DNA from: Physcomitrium patens
Lineage: Eukaryota > Streptophyta > Bryopsida > Funariales > Funariaceae
DNA: 64,000 bases
Direction of reading: 5' to 3'
NCBI RefSeq assembly: GCF_000002425.4
Contig: NC_037269.1
Location: 4,415,146-4,479,145 of the forward strand
The number at the start of each line of letters is the position of its first letter. Position 1 is the stretch's first letter. Below the pieces are notes generated by a model. The model worked only from the letters and a program-made list of their open reading frames with translations. It ran no database searches and was not told the origin of the DNA. Positions 13,353-25,534 of the stretch are shown piece after piece. The position numbers and the translations under genes were made by a program.

Positions 13353-14299
13353 CAACGATCTGACAATGAGCACGACACACCCACATTCTCACCCTGGTTG
13401 CTCATCTGCTGCTCACCAGGATGAAGCCTTCGAGACGAGTATCCAGTCTTGCGGGGTCGTTTCTCGCGTCCGTTCCGGATGGCACTGTACACGACCTCTT
13501 AAACCCGACCCGGCTGTCCGGCTTATTCAATCACGTTTCACCCACTCGTTACCCATTGTGCGCAAGACAGACTTCGCTTTTTTTCTGCACCACTGCCAAT
13601 CCGTTCTCCAAAGGTGGGTATCACGTCCTCCGCCTCTTTCTCTTCTGTGGTCTTTCGCAGGGCCTGGTGTATCGGTCTCTCCACCTCTGGTAGACCCGAT
13701 CATGGCTAGCCGAGGCTGTTGGTTGCTGTTCCAGGTTCGGCACGTAACATACATGCTCTGCTTCTTCCGCTGAGTAGAGATGCTTGCACTTGGAGTGCTC
13801 CGAGTTGCGTAACACGTCGTCCACTGTGGAAAAGTGCTTGAGCCTTTCGCGGTGTAAGGCAGGACAAAGTCCCATCGCTGCTCGTAAGCTTGCATTTCGA
13901 CCCATGGAGACGCCTGACTGATGATGATGCGGCCTGCAGGAAAGTCGGAGAAGAACACTTGACATCCCGCCATGGTGATGATTCTGTACGGGGATAAAGC
14001 TCTCAATGTGTACCGGGCCATTCAGCCACTTTTCGAAGCTCAGGTGAGAGGATCAGACGATGGCCGTGATTTGGTGATCTCTCTACACCGGATGCACCGG
14101 CTGGAGAAGTCCAGGAGAGAGCCAAGTGATGTGCAATGCGTCTTATGCGTGCGCCCAGTGCTGAAAGGAACATAACCTTGACCTGCAGAATTGCTCGGAG
14201 TATGCTGTAGTTGATTGTCGGTCCTGTGGATCCTGTCGATCCTGTCGATCTGATGGACCGTGATGGTGGGCATTGTTGAAGGTGGATGTCGAGGAAGAG
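13353..14299 (+). repeat. Right arm of inverted duplication, 947-base identical core
   Basis: Reverse-complement partner of 4128-5074, without gaps. On the outer promoter side (about 13140-13352) the match continues at roughly three quarters identity, with the right copy showing T where the left has C at many places. On the exon 2 side it stops being similar within about 15 bases after 14299. Confidence 0.9.
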
Positions 14300-14476
14300 C
14301 TGAAATTGGTGATGGAGCTTTGTATTCTAGCTGAAAACAGAAATAATTTTTCAGAATTAAGATTTCCTGAGAGTATTCTGAGAAATGTCGATGTTCATGA
14401 TGCTATTGCAATAAATAAAATCTTTCCAACAAAAAAGAGCAGAATTCTTGATTATGGTTTTGATATTTGTATCTAG
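13972..14476 (+). pseudogene. Truncated inverted copy of the GSTF gene
   Basis: Carries exon 1 (13972-14043), intron 1 (14044-14281, same GT and AG borders) and the first ten codons of exon 2 (from 14282, VDVEEELKLV) of the GST at 3218-4455. Then the sequence leaves the GST: the reading frame runs on through unrelated AT-rich DNA to a stop at 14476. If spliced as in the parent it would encode about 88 residues, 34 from GST. The cis-proline loop, the ESRAI motif and the whole C-terminal domain are missing, so it cannot be a working GST. The upstream region is intact and identical to the parent over about 620 bases, so transcription is possible. Confidence 0.8.
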
Positions 14477-14898
14477 TTTAGGTTGGAGGGATACTTTAAA
14501 TTTATAATTCGTTGCAATTACAAGCCAGATATGTGGTAACATTGGTTGGATTTTTAGGAAATACTTGATGCTAGTAAAAAAAAAAAAAAAAACGAAACAA
14601 GAAGGAAGTGCAAGAATGAAAGTGGTGAGTTTGAAGAAGTATTACTATGCATATATTAGAAATGGAAGAGTTTTAATAAGCGTCATAAAAAGTGTGCTTA
14701 TTATTTTAGACAATTGATAAGGATTTATTTGATGCATATTATGTAAACCCAATCAATCAATCAACCTATATATATTCACAAAAAGAAACAGTATAGCTTG
14801 ATTAAGGCTTCTAACATATTTTTGTATGAAAATTAATGTGCTATGTAAATTAGGAAATAGATATCACATTACAATATTTTTCTATATGTATCTAAATT

Positions 14899-14994
14899 AA
14901 AAAAAGTGTGTGTTGATGAAAAAAATTACACACACTTTTTTTCATCAACACATACATATCAAAATTTCACACACTTGCTAGAAATTTTGATATG
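14899..14994. repeat. Two neighbouring short hairpins
   Basis: Positions 14899-14912 and 14929-14942 are inverted copies, and the arms extend as GTGTGTTGATGAAAAAAA against the following TTTTTTTCATCAACACA. Next to them 14955-14967 and 14982-14994 form a perfect 13-base inverted repeat (CATATCAAAATTT). Possibly the remains of a small hairpin element; no target duplication was identified. Confidence 0.5.
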
Positions 14995-17700
14995 TATATA
15001 TGTATGTATATGATTAAGAATAGGTAATTTATCAAAGAAATTGTAAGAAATTAATAACTATTAGAATTACAATGATAAATCTCTTTGGTAATATTTGCAA
15101 AAATAGTAGATAGATTAATAGAATTGGTTTTGGTTACAAAATTAAGTAATCAAAGATTATTGATTATATAGAATTTAGTATTGTTGCTTAGCAACCTCAA
15201 CAAATTGATTTTAATATGACTTTTAGATATAATAGAGGTTAAAAAATAATAATAATATGAATATAATATTTTTTATTTAAGTTAGCATTACAAAAAATAT
15301 AAAATATTATAATTAAATATAAATAGTAAATTAATATATATTTACTCAATATTTTAGATTTAAAAATTTTATGTAGTTAGATTTATAAAAGCCAACTTAA
15401 TTAGTTAGGTTTGGTATTTTATAATGTTTTCGTGCAAATAGTTTTTAGAAAGTGTTGTGATACAAAATTAAAATATTATCTTTTAAATATAGATATTTGA
15501 AACTTAAAATTAATAAGTTTAATGAAATAAATTTTTACTTTTATAATATTATTATTTTTTAATATGATTTTATTTAAAATTTTAATAAAATTATTATATT
15601 TCTATAATTCTATAATAAAAATAAAAAATATTTATATATCAAACTATTTTAAATATATATTATCTATATTATATTAATTTTGTACATTAATTTTTTTAAT
15701 TTAAAGCCGTATCAATTAAAAAATAGACAAAGAATTTTTTAAAAAATATAATATTATATGGATAGAAATAAAAAAATTAATCTAGTCAATAATATCTTAA
15801 CTGAAGACAAACATAATAGTTTTGTAAAAGTAAAATTAATTTATAAATATCTTTAGATGTGTCATATAGCCAAAATGATTTTTTTATAGCATTTTTAGGT
15901 CCAAAATACTACCACAATAGTATTTTCAAATTAAATACTTGCCATACAAGTCTTTAGTCTTTAAAAGGCTTTGTTGTGTCTTTTTAATTAAGAAGTATGA
16001 ATAGAATAAGAGGAAATTTATTTTTTGATTATAAAAATTAATTATTTTTAATATATTCTTATTTTGGAAATTTTTAGTCTTTTAAAACTTATTAACAAGT
16101 ATTATAGTTCTATAGTATCTTAAAATTCTATTTAATAATTGATTTTCTTTATTTACTTATTTTATTTCTGAGTTTTATTTCTTTGCAAGTTTTTTCTAGA
16201 TATGTCTTTCTTCTAACAAACATGTCAAGTTGCACGTATATAAGCTATATTTTACAGCTTCTACCAAATTTCTTCCAAAGTAAAATTATTTGTATGAAGT
16301 TAAGGGGCAATAAAAAATATCATTCAATAAGAATAAATGCCATATAGAAGATTAGAATAAATCTTAAATTAAATTATAAAGTTGGAGTCATATTGTTTGG
16401 TACAAGTGTATTATTTTGACTATTAGTTTTTAAAACTCACATTTAAACCTTTACAAATTAATACAAAAGTAATTTGCAGCTATAGAGCTTTGAAATAACT
16501 CAAAAAAAGATAAAATTATTCTATATTTCTAAAGTATTTAGAAGTTAGGCTACTTTTGGTTGCTAGATGATTTAGGTTCTAAATGAATTCAAAAGAAATA
16601 ACAAAACATAGTGATGACATTAAATTAAGATTACATGTTGTTACTATCAATAAATTATGACATAACAAATTGGTTTAACAAATAAATAAAGTATAATTAT
16701 ACAACTTTCTTCTAATATAATTTTAAATTTTTGTTCAGAAAATATTTTGAAAATTCAATAATGACCTTAACACTATATGTTGGAATTTCAAAAGAAAAAA
16801 ATTGAAAAAAAAGGATAAAAAGTTAAAGTAATACAAGACTATTAAAAACCAACACCACAAACAGGTATTCAACACATAAAAAGTATAAAAGCAAGTATTT
16901 AAACTTTGCAATTTGTTAAGAAATTAAGGGATTTTAGACAAAATAGACTAAGATCAAAGTGTTATGTTTACAATATACAATAAGATTTTATTTGATTCTA
17001 TGAAATCAATTTAGATAGGAATTCCTTGCAAAGAGTTATTTTAAAAAGAATTGATTTAAGTCTCTAAGAGATTAAGCAACTGATTTTAGATTTTTTATCA
17101 AAAGCACCTAAAGTTGTTCTAAATACACAAGACACCAAAGTTGTTGAAGAGCTAAGAACAATAATTACGAAAAGAATTTTAATTGCAAATATTTTTAAAT
17201 AAAAATCAAAAAATATCAACATATCTATGTTTTTACAATATTTTTTAAATTTAAGAATGAATTTGGAATATTTATTGAAAGTATAATAATTGAAATAATT
17301 AAATAAAATTATAAAAGATAAAAATTTATATAAATTTAAAAAATCACTACATTAAGATTTTTAAAAATATATATATAGAATATTGAGATTTAATAAATAA
17401 TAAAGATAAAAACTACAAACCATTATTTTTTTTTTTAAAAAATAACCTAATTATGAAACAATACATAGAATGAATAAAATATACTAGATAAAATAAAAAA
17501 TTATTTAAATAAAAAATTATTATTAATGTAAATATAAATTAAAAAATATTTTCAAGAATATTATATTTTATAATTAATAACATGTGCCTTAAAAAGTACA
17601 TAAAACTAAAAATGACCATGATAAGTTTTTATCTTTTTATCTTTTATATATGAATGTTCTAAATATGAAAATAGGTAATAGTAAAAAATAAGATTAAAAT
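14995..17700. other. AT-rich DNA, no gene seen
   Basis: About 2.7 kb of AT-rich sequence, open frames short and unlike any protein I know. Composition and texture suggest decayed repeats, but I could not align it to the gypsy family elsewhere in the window. Confidence 0.45.
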
Positions 17701-17711
17701 TTTTTTATTAA

Positions 17712-17955
17712 TTTTTTATTAAATCAACCCACATGTTTAAACCATCATTGTACCCTTTCAACTCCATTTCCATTCTTAGCCATTCTCTTGTTTCCAACTA
17801 TCACATCATTCTTAACATTTTCAACCTCCCGCCCCCATTCTTAGCAACAATTGGGAACAAGGAACAATTGAAAACACATATGGAAGCTGCAATGATGCAA
17901 TAATGGTTAAGATAGAGTAAGTCACTTTAGTAAATATTTGGGTTGTTTTATCATT
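17712..17955. repeat. Possible diverged MITE related to the one at 26275
   Basis: The right end (TTTAGTAAATATTTGGGTT near 17930) closely matches the right inverted end of the MITE at 26275-26433, and the left end (AAATCAACCCACATGTTTAA near 17715) is a weaker inverted partner. The middle is GC-richer. Boundaries are approximate. Confidence 0.35.
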
Positions 17956-18545
17956 CTTCTACATCTATATCTATATGTTTACATTTATATTCATAAAATA
18001 AAAAATACTTATATATACACTTATTCATATACTTATAATTTGATTTCTTGTAGACAATTTTCATGCCTTTACATCTTTTAATTTGAAGCTCTCACCTTAA
18101 AAATGTTAATTATTGTTTTATTAGTGAATTTTTTCTAAATATGGCTACTAGTGCTATTGTTTAGGCAATTCTTTTTAGAACATATTGTACCAGCTTGATT
18201 TACATTAAAAAAACCCAAGTAAATTAAGATAAGCAGCTCTTCCTTCATTCCCTAGCAAAAAGTTAAACGGATCACACATCCCTGCAGCTCTTACTTTAAT
18301 TTGGCATCAGCTCACACTACAAACTGCCAAGGATTACCGCTCTAAAAAAACTTGCTTTGGCTGCGTGTGACAAGACTAGAACTCTTCAATGCATAAGTTG
18401 TTGAAAATCTTAACTCATACTAAAGGAAAAACATTGACTACACCTTCCGCAGCTCAATCCCTTATCGTTTCTCTCCCAGTTGTTACAAATTCAACATACC
18501 TACTGCGAGACATGTTCTCACCCGGCCAAACATCTCCCAAAATCC

Positions 18546-20428
18546 TCAATTCACAGACTCATCAGAATCAGAATACACCTCGTCTTCCCTGCCCTCAGAA
18601 CAAATCTTTAAGGGTGGAGGTGCGTCCCAAACCTCCCACTGCTTTTGAAACTCTTCCATATCGCGCACACACTCCGACACAGACCTTGTCGTGACACGCT
18701 GAGCGTCACCAGAGAGCTGCTCGCCAGATTCCTTCTCATAAACTGTGCGCCATTGCGGTTCCCAGTCCTGATGAGCATCGCAAAGCTCAAGCCCATCTAT
18801 TAACCCAGGCCACCCCCAACCTTTGCTAAGTTTGGAAACTAATCTTTGCGCTTCCGAACCACTGGACTTGGGAGTGCAGGGTCTGCACTTCGCCCCGTTC
18901 AAATCACCCTTTGTCGACAGCGACGCCACTGGAACGCCGAAATAAGCTGGAGGCCAAGAATACTTCCGATAAGTAAGAATGCAGAAAGGAAAATTTGTCG
19001 ATGAATACCACAAATTGGTGAATTTTAGTTGCGCTTTAAAAGCCGTCTCGGAGTTCAAGTTTCTAGCACCGCGCTTGTGAAGAAGTGGTAGAAGGCTGAG
19101 CCTCGATAAAGCCACTCTCGAATTTTCAGAATTCCCAATGCCTAGCCTGTCATTGAGGCCACCATAATGAGATCCGTGTGGGATGTAGTAGACAGAAGAA
19201 TTAAAAGAGCTCAAGGGTGGAAGTGGCCCTCTCCAGTAGCCATCAACCCTGGTTCGGACAATCCAATCATACTTGATATTGTGCTTCGATTCGTGCTCAG
19301 TGATCATTTCGAGACAGCCTTCGACCAAATGAAAGTACTGCAACAGACCCTGGACCATGCAAAACAGTGCAACGTGAATCAGAATATAGGTTGTTGATTT
19401 TACCCTTAAGCTTACACAATCTCTTCCAAACTTCTAGAAGCAGGGAGTATAATAGAATTATACCAATTGACTACGACTCAGTCCCTAAGTCTTCATTGAA
19501 TGAAAGATATAAACACGGTTTGAAAATGCGAAAGACGGCTGTAGTACCAGAAAGACTAAAACCAGCCTAATTTCTAACCAAAATCACCTAAAGATTACAA
19601 GGGAAACCCCTTCGCAATACTGAAATGCCTAATGGCAGAAAACCTATCTGCATCATGAATTGCATATGTGACCACGTTTAAGGTGGCAAACCTGTATCCC
19701 ATTAGGGGAATTTGCCGCCGTGAGTACTTCTCGCTGCAATCTACTCTCTGGGAGTTGTTTTGGAATGAAAACGCGGGCACTAGCGAGCCCCGAGGCCCCA
19801 CTCAGCAATGAAAACTTGTGGGAATCCTTATCCAAGGGCGAGTGCAGGAATACATCTGTGTCGTTGTAAGCATTCAAGACGTATTTCATCAACGTCTTGC
19901 CCGTCAACTCAAAGGCTCGCGCTCCCCCAACCAGGCATACGGCAACGCGCGACCTTGTCGATTCTTCAAAACGCCCCTCAAGCGGTACCGGTGAGGCAGC
20001 CGCCAAACCAGCTTCCCCAACATAAAGCTGCACGTACCAAGGATAGAAATTTGATTCCACAGGAAAGAAACCAAGACACAACACCATCATACGCCATGGA
20101 GCTTCAATAGATCATGAACATCTACCCGCCACAAACACACCTACGCTTGCACGAAATCAAGTAAACCAAAGAAAACAAATAAATCACCTCCTCCGAACCT
20201 ACAGGTTGAAAGGTGGAACAGAGCATCCATCAAGACACAAACCTCGCTACGATTCGATGTGTTGGGACCCGGAGCAGCATTTTCCTTCGCTGTGGAAAGC
20301 GGATACCACAACTGGTAATGCGCTAACGGAGTTTTGGCCGGAAATTGGTATCCAACTAAGGCAACAACGCTAATGAGAAACACCACAGACACAATCCAAC
20401 TCAATTTCGACACCACAACCGTCATCAT
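18546..20428 (-). CDS. Type II membrane protein of a plant glycosyltransferase-like family (DUF7796-type)
   Basis: Three exons with GT-AG borders, all in phase 0: 20243-20428, 19692-20027 and 18546-19349, giving 441 residues. Residues about 9-28 form one hydrophobic span after a short N-terminus with a single lysine, the layout of a Golgi type II anchor. The lumenal part has VAVCLVGGARAFELTG near residue 90, LHSPLDKDSHKFSLL, LTAANSPNGIQGLLQYF, TRVDGYW near 207-213 and YGGLNDRLGIG. I recognise this set from a conserved plant family, in my memory labelled DUF7796 and sometimes called calcium-binding; the exact label is from memory. The motifs and anchor suggest a sugar transferase-like enzyme, but no activity can be claimed. 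The C-terminus is acidic (DEVYSDSDESVN). No breaks seen. GC-rich sequence at 20430-20850 upstream is the likely promoter and leader. Confidence 0.8.
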
Positions 20429-20900
20429 ACAAGACTATCCGAGGCTACGCAACCATTTTGCGGACAAAAACTCGCAATGAGCGCTAAATAACCAGCTTCT
20501 CCTTCACCATCTCCAAGACAAGTCCAATTGACTCGACCTGACCCAGTTCTCAAAAGTTTTCCGCGAGACAAAAACCAATACGAAGGTTCAATCGGTCTCT
20601 TCCCACTGCAATTACGCGGCGTCAACTCTCACCCTGGGCCCCGCATCACACTCCCGTTCAATCTCGAGAGCTGTGAGCTCCGCCTGCGGCGCAGAGCTCT
20701 GTCCCTCCCTGCAACTGGCGTCCTCAACAAGCATACTCCCAGCCCGTGACGACGAGAAAGTCCCGACGGATCGTCGGCATTGTCAACTCCGTCGAGCATC
20801 TACGTCAACGTACGTCGGTCCAGATATTGGCCACATGGAACCGTGGCAAGTGACACGTTTCTTATTCTCATCAGTAATTTCCACGTCATCTCTTTTTTTT
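20429..20900 (-). promoter_or_regulatory. GC-rich upstream region of the membrane-protein gene
   Basis: A GC-rich block directly upstream of the start at 20428, next to CT-rich sequence at 20890-21060. It is typical of a leader and promoter in this window. Open frames on the plus strand here show no likeness to known proteins. Inferred from position and composition only. Confidence 0.4.
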
Positions 20901-23700
20901 CTCCCAGGAAAAGCACAGAACTTGCCACTTGGAAACTAAGTGTGGAAAATTTTGCATTAAAATTTCACTCCATACTTTTATATCTTTTTACTTTTTGGAG
21001 TAACAAGACATTTTGCATCACTTTCTTTTTCTTTTTCTTTTTCTCTCTTTTACGTTTTGTATTGTTATTGATAACAACGTTAATATTATTATTTTTTGTC
21101 GAGAGAATGGTGATTATGATAAATTTACTGTTGCAGAAGGCGAATTATTTTGAGAAATATGTTAGCCTTGTTTATGGTATTTCTCCTGTTCTGCTACTTT
21201 TAATTAACAAAAATGAATTAATCATGTGTGGAATAAAACCTATTCTAGTTACATGTGACTGTGTGAGAACCTATCTATGTAGTAAAAACTCTCGCAAGAT
21301 CTTTTTCAAAAAACGAAACATGCAAAGAACTAATCCTGAAATTTGTAATCACCTTTAAAGATGGTTGCAATTTTTAAAATTTAAATTTCTTTGGTGAATG
21401 ATTCTAATTCAAGTTTAGATCAGACTGTAATTCTAACAAAGTAATTTGTAAAGCGTACTTTGTAAAATCTTTGATTACATTGTATAAAACATGTAAATTT
21501 TATTTTAATATGATTTTAATTTTAATTTACAAGCACATAGAATCTATATGATATAACACCATATGTTTGTTACGCCTCCTACAGAATAATAAAAACAATG
21601 ACTTCTGGGTTGCATTCTACATTCAAACTGTAACATTTTTTTAAAGAACATAGTACTTTTAGTCTAAAAAATATCAAGTTTCCATTTTTTATTTTTATTT
21701 TTTCTCACATTTGATTCAACGGAAACATAATAATACATTACTAAATTGTTATGTACATTTTTAAAATTACATTTATATTTATATATTTATTGTGTTTTTT
21801 CATTAATGCATTACAACCATCAATTACATACCAAAAAATAAATCGAATCTTAACAAAATAAATATATAAAAACTCACAAAATGGAGAAACTTGACAAGAC
21901 TTTTTAAGTTTCCAGGTTATGCTTTGAAATGGCTTAAGAAATCCTCTTTTGAGGTTCTGAACTAAGAATCTTCCTATGCTACAAGGGATTTATATGAATA
22001 TATATATATATATATATATATAAAGTAGAAACCCATGTCGTTGGCCACAAAAAAGAAGTAAAAGTTTAATTTGTGATTTCTTAGTAAAAAATTGACTACT
22101 TGTAAAGAAATATTGACTAATAAATAAATAAATAAATATCCATAACAATGTAACCATTTATGTTTCTACATTGTAATTGAAAAACATAATTTTTATTTAC
22201 TACAACTTAAATAACCAAAGTTAAAAGAACTTTGAGATAAACCATATTTATGGTGATTTTTTTATATTTTATATTTTTAGGATATAAGATTTTGATCATA
22301 TTTGGAGAAGTCTGAATCTATACCATTAAGCACAAAAAAGTGTCCTTGTATGTTTTTGTGAGTTCCTATGGGTTCCTATGGATTCCCATGCATTTCCATG
22401 AGTTCTTTAAGTTCCCATAGGTTTCTTTGCATTCCTTGAGTTCTTATTAAATGTAACTAACCTTTTTTAAAAACAATTGGTGTTGTAATCAATTATGCTT
22501 ATAAAACATGCATTATGAATAATTTATTGTTCAAAATCAGTCTTATCATTAATGTCTTCTAAAACATGTCTTATCATTATTTCATTGTTCAAAATCAAGT
22601 AGAATTTATTTTTTTGGTTTATCAAAAATAGTCAAGTTATTTTGTTTGTAAATTAATTTGATATTATAAATGCCATTAATATGGATATGTAAAGTAAAAA
22701 GTATATTTTTTTAAAAAAAAAATAAAGTAAATTTTCTAATTAGGTTCATTTTCATCATTATTTTCAATATATGGTACCAAAAAAATATTGCATCAAATTT
22801 CCACAACATACAACAATATCATATGATAAAATAATGTATTTTATTTTGTTATTTTTTCATATTTGAAGGTTAACATATTTTAAAAATACAATGATCATAA
22901 TCCAAAAATAAATTGGAAATAAATCATTCAAAGTTTAAAATGCATGGAGTTTAAATTTAATAATAGAATTATTTATTTTCAACTCTCAAATTCATACATA
23001 TTTCTTGTTTCAAATAAGTTTACTTTGATTTATAACAAAGTCTCTCTCTACTGTCTCTCAACTCATTTCAGCTAATTTTTTTATGTGAAAGTTGTCAAAT
23101 TCAATTAAAAGACTCCAATTTCAAAAGATGCCATTGATTTTCAAAATCCTTGCTCTCTCCATATTGTATCATTTTGTTGATGAGATAAATAAACTTTAAC
23201 TTTTGTTAAGAGTTTGTTACTCTAATTCTTGGTCTACAAACCTTGAGTATTTTAGAAGTGGACCTTGTCTTTTTTGTCACCATTCTTCAATAACAAATCT
23301 ATCAAATTTTGCTATAGTTGAAGAATTATATTTCAAGTGGGGATGCTCTACTTAATCTACCATTATTTGTTCCCTATGTCTTCATTACTTCAATTTCACA
23401 TCACAATTCTTCATTAGATGCACCTCTAATAGGCATGTTTGTGTTGAAGACAATCTAAGTAGATGCCAATGCACCAAGAGGTGAGCAAATACCTCCTAAT
23501 AGATAGACGAAATTATCTAACTTTGTGTTGGTGTAAAGCATATAAAGCTCATTCAAATTGTAATGTGCACATACTAACAAACTCAATTAAGACAACTTCA
23601 ACTTGAAAACATCCACAATCTACAATTCCTTAGCTTCAATACACATGATGTATCATAGACCACAATTTGACAACATCAACTCACCTATAGTAGCAACAAA
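20901..23700. other. AT-rich intergenic DNA with simple repeats
   Basis: No gene recognised. A TA microsatellite lies at about 22000-22020. A short run of diverged repeats built on GTTCCTATGG / TTCCCATG lies at about 22355-22445. Much of 21360-23050 is AT-rich without structure; 23050-23700 is slightly richer in C but I could not assign it. Confidence 0.45.
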
Positions 23701-23725
23701 ATGATTCTACTCAAACAAATTTTGC

Positions 23726-24725
23726 TCAACTGATGTCTAGCACAATAAATAATGTAGGTGCACAATGAAGTACTTTGTTCAAGTGGGTTGCCATTGCAAA
23801 GGGCTTGTCCATTTTTAGCATCTTTAGAGTATACTTCTCTTCTTGTTTGCCCCCATTCTCACTCTTCAATTTCTCCACAATAATATTTCGATTTCTCCAC
23901 ACTAATGATTTTCCATTCAATAACCAATATCACCACGCAATTAGGAAGCCACCAGATTCCTTTGCAAATGGTTCTGAATTAATCAAAATAACCAAAACCA
24001 ATACAATACAATACAATACAACCATTACCTGAACACCATTACCCTTAAGAGATTGCAATTGTTTGCACAAATAAAAAGTCTCAGATTTTAGCATTTCATG
24101 TTCTAGGCTGGACTGTTCTTTCACCTATTTGGTGACAAACGTGAGGTGTTCAACTTGTTCAGCCATGTCCGCCTTGCTATTAATTAAAGAGTTCACTTCA
24201 GTCCACAGAAGACGTATTTCATCTTGCATATATGCTTATACACTGATAAGCAGCTCTCCCTTCAGCTGCTCCCCTATCCTCTCTTCAATCATTGTTTGCA
24301 CCTGGTAATGCCAGAAGATCACCTGGCCGCTCCTGAATTTGTAGTGCGGAATGTGGAACATAATCCTAAAGTGACTATATAATGCGTCACAATGATTCTG
24401 TATTTGCAGTCATTTCTGAACCAAAAAATAACCTCCATTGCAACATTATAAATACTTGCTCTTTCACTTATCGCAAGAGCTTTTCAGTGTCTGACGTGAA
24501 CCCTACGAGCTTTGTTTGGAATTCATTCCAAACACTGTAATTCACAGACTCTGTCTGATCTGTTTCCTTAACTTTCTCCAGATCCTTCTCTACACGATCA
24601 ACCCGATTCTGCCATCTTTTGCCTTGGACCTCAATCCAAATCTTCACACTCTCCATAGAACCTTTCAGCTCCCCAAGCACCCTTTGCAGGTCTGGAATTT
24701 TTGCATTATTTGCGTCATGATATAC
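23726..24725 (-). pseudogene. Relic of a coiled-coil protein gene
   Basis: At least two exon-like blocks on the minus strand have strongly heptad-like, charged translations. One is about 24468-24700 (LQRVLGELKGSMESVKIWIE... to EKLLR), preceded by a plausible acceptor, TTCCAG. The next, about 24036-24308, begins after TTACCAG with VQTMIEERIGEQLKGELL and ends KGNG before a GTAATG donor; it holds two in-frame stops. A further charged stretch lies at 23726-23920. The family is not recognised. The stops and lack of a start argue for a dead gene or a fragment, though the exon edges look real. Confidence 0.4.
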
Positions 24726-25026
24726 ACTCTGCAAAACATGTATTCATAAGTACTAAGAAATGGCATCATATATTTTTCAAATATCTCAATACAGTTGTTC
24801 AAGAAAACTATGAAATTACCTAGGTTTAGAAGTCTGTTACCTCATAAGTGTTGCGGCACAAAGGTCCGGCGCCCAACTTAGGGGTCATTGTTTTGGGCGA
24901 CATGAACACACATGCACAGAGGTCCGGCGTTCAACTTCGACTTCGACACTCTGTTCTTCAATGTTCATTTCTGTCCTACTACACAAAGTAATTTGCAGTC
25001 AATGCACAGAAAGCTAGTGCCACGGA

Positions 25027-25416
25027 TCACAGCCTCCAAACCTGATTGCAATGAAATACACAGGACGTCATTATCTCATTGAATCCAGCAAGTTGAATGT
25101 GCTTCTGCATGATGGTCACCCGCTTCGCGTGAATAGCGCACAGATTTGTATCCTCAAACAAACCAACCAAGTACGCTTCCGACGCCTCATGCAATGCCAG
25201 CACCGTGGAGCTTTGGAATCGGAGATCCCACTTGAAGCCTTGCGCAATCTCACGCATCAACCGCTGGAAAGGCAGCTTACGAATCAGCAGCTCCGTCGAC
25301 TTCTGGTATTTGCGGATCTCTCGTAGGGCCATCATCTCGGGCCTGGAGCAATGAGGCTTCTTCACACCTCCTGTAGCCAGCGCAGACTTGCGTACTGTCT
25401 TGGTCGCCAGCTGCTT
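25027..25416 (-). pseudogene. Divergent histone H3-like relic
   Basis: From KQLATK at 25416 to IQLA near 25087 the translation follows histone H3 from residue 18 to the last helix without gaps, including [28 protein letters not shown] and [20 protein letters not shown]. About fifteen substitutions stand out in a family that is nearly invariant: RYRPGTV is [15 protein letters not shown] is AQGFKWDL, and MPKDIQ is MQKHIQ. The final RRIRGERA is replaced by unrelated residues up to the stop at 25027. No start codon lies in frame upstream; a scrambled trace of the N-terminal tail may lie at about 25548-25580. The loop 1 length is that of ordinary H3, so it is not a centromeric type. Most likely a decayed H3 copy; a diverged variant with a missing first exon is the alternative. 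Confidence 0.75.
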
Positions 25417-25534
25417 GTTACATTGCTCACAATGTGAAAATCCACCTTGTTATTAATGCAATCAAGTTATATTACAGCATTACAGTGCCATCACGTGAAA
25501 TTCAAACATCAATATCAAGTGGTGATAACGATCA

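Noticed and set aside
20780-21358. A 192-codon plus-strand open frame
   Set aside because: Low-complexity phenylalanine- and leucine-rich translation of T-rich DNA; no domain and no homologue recognised.
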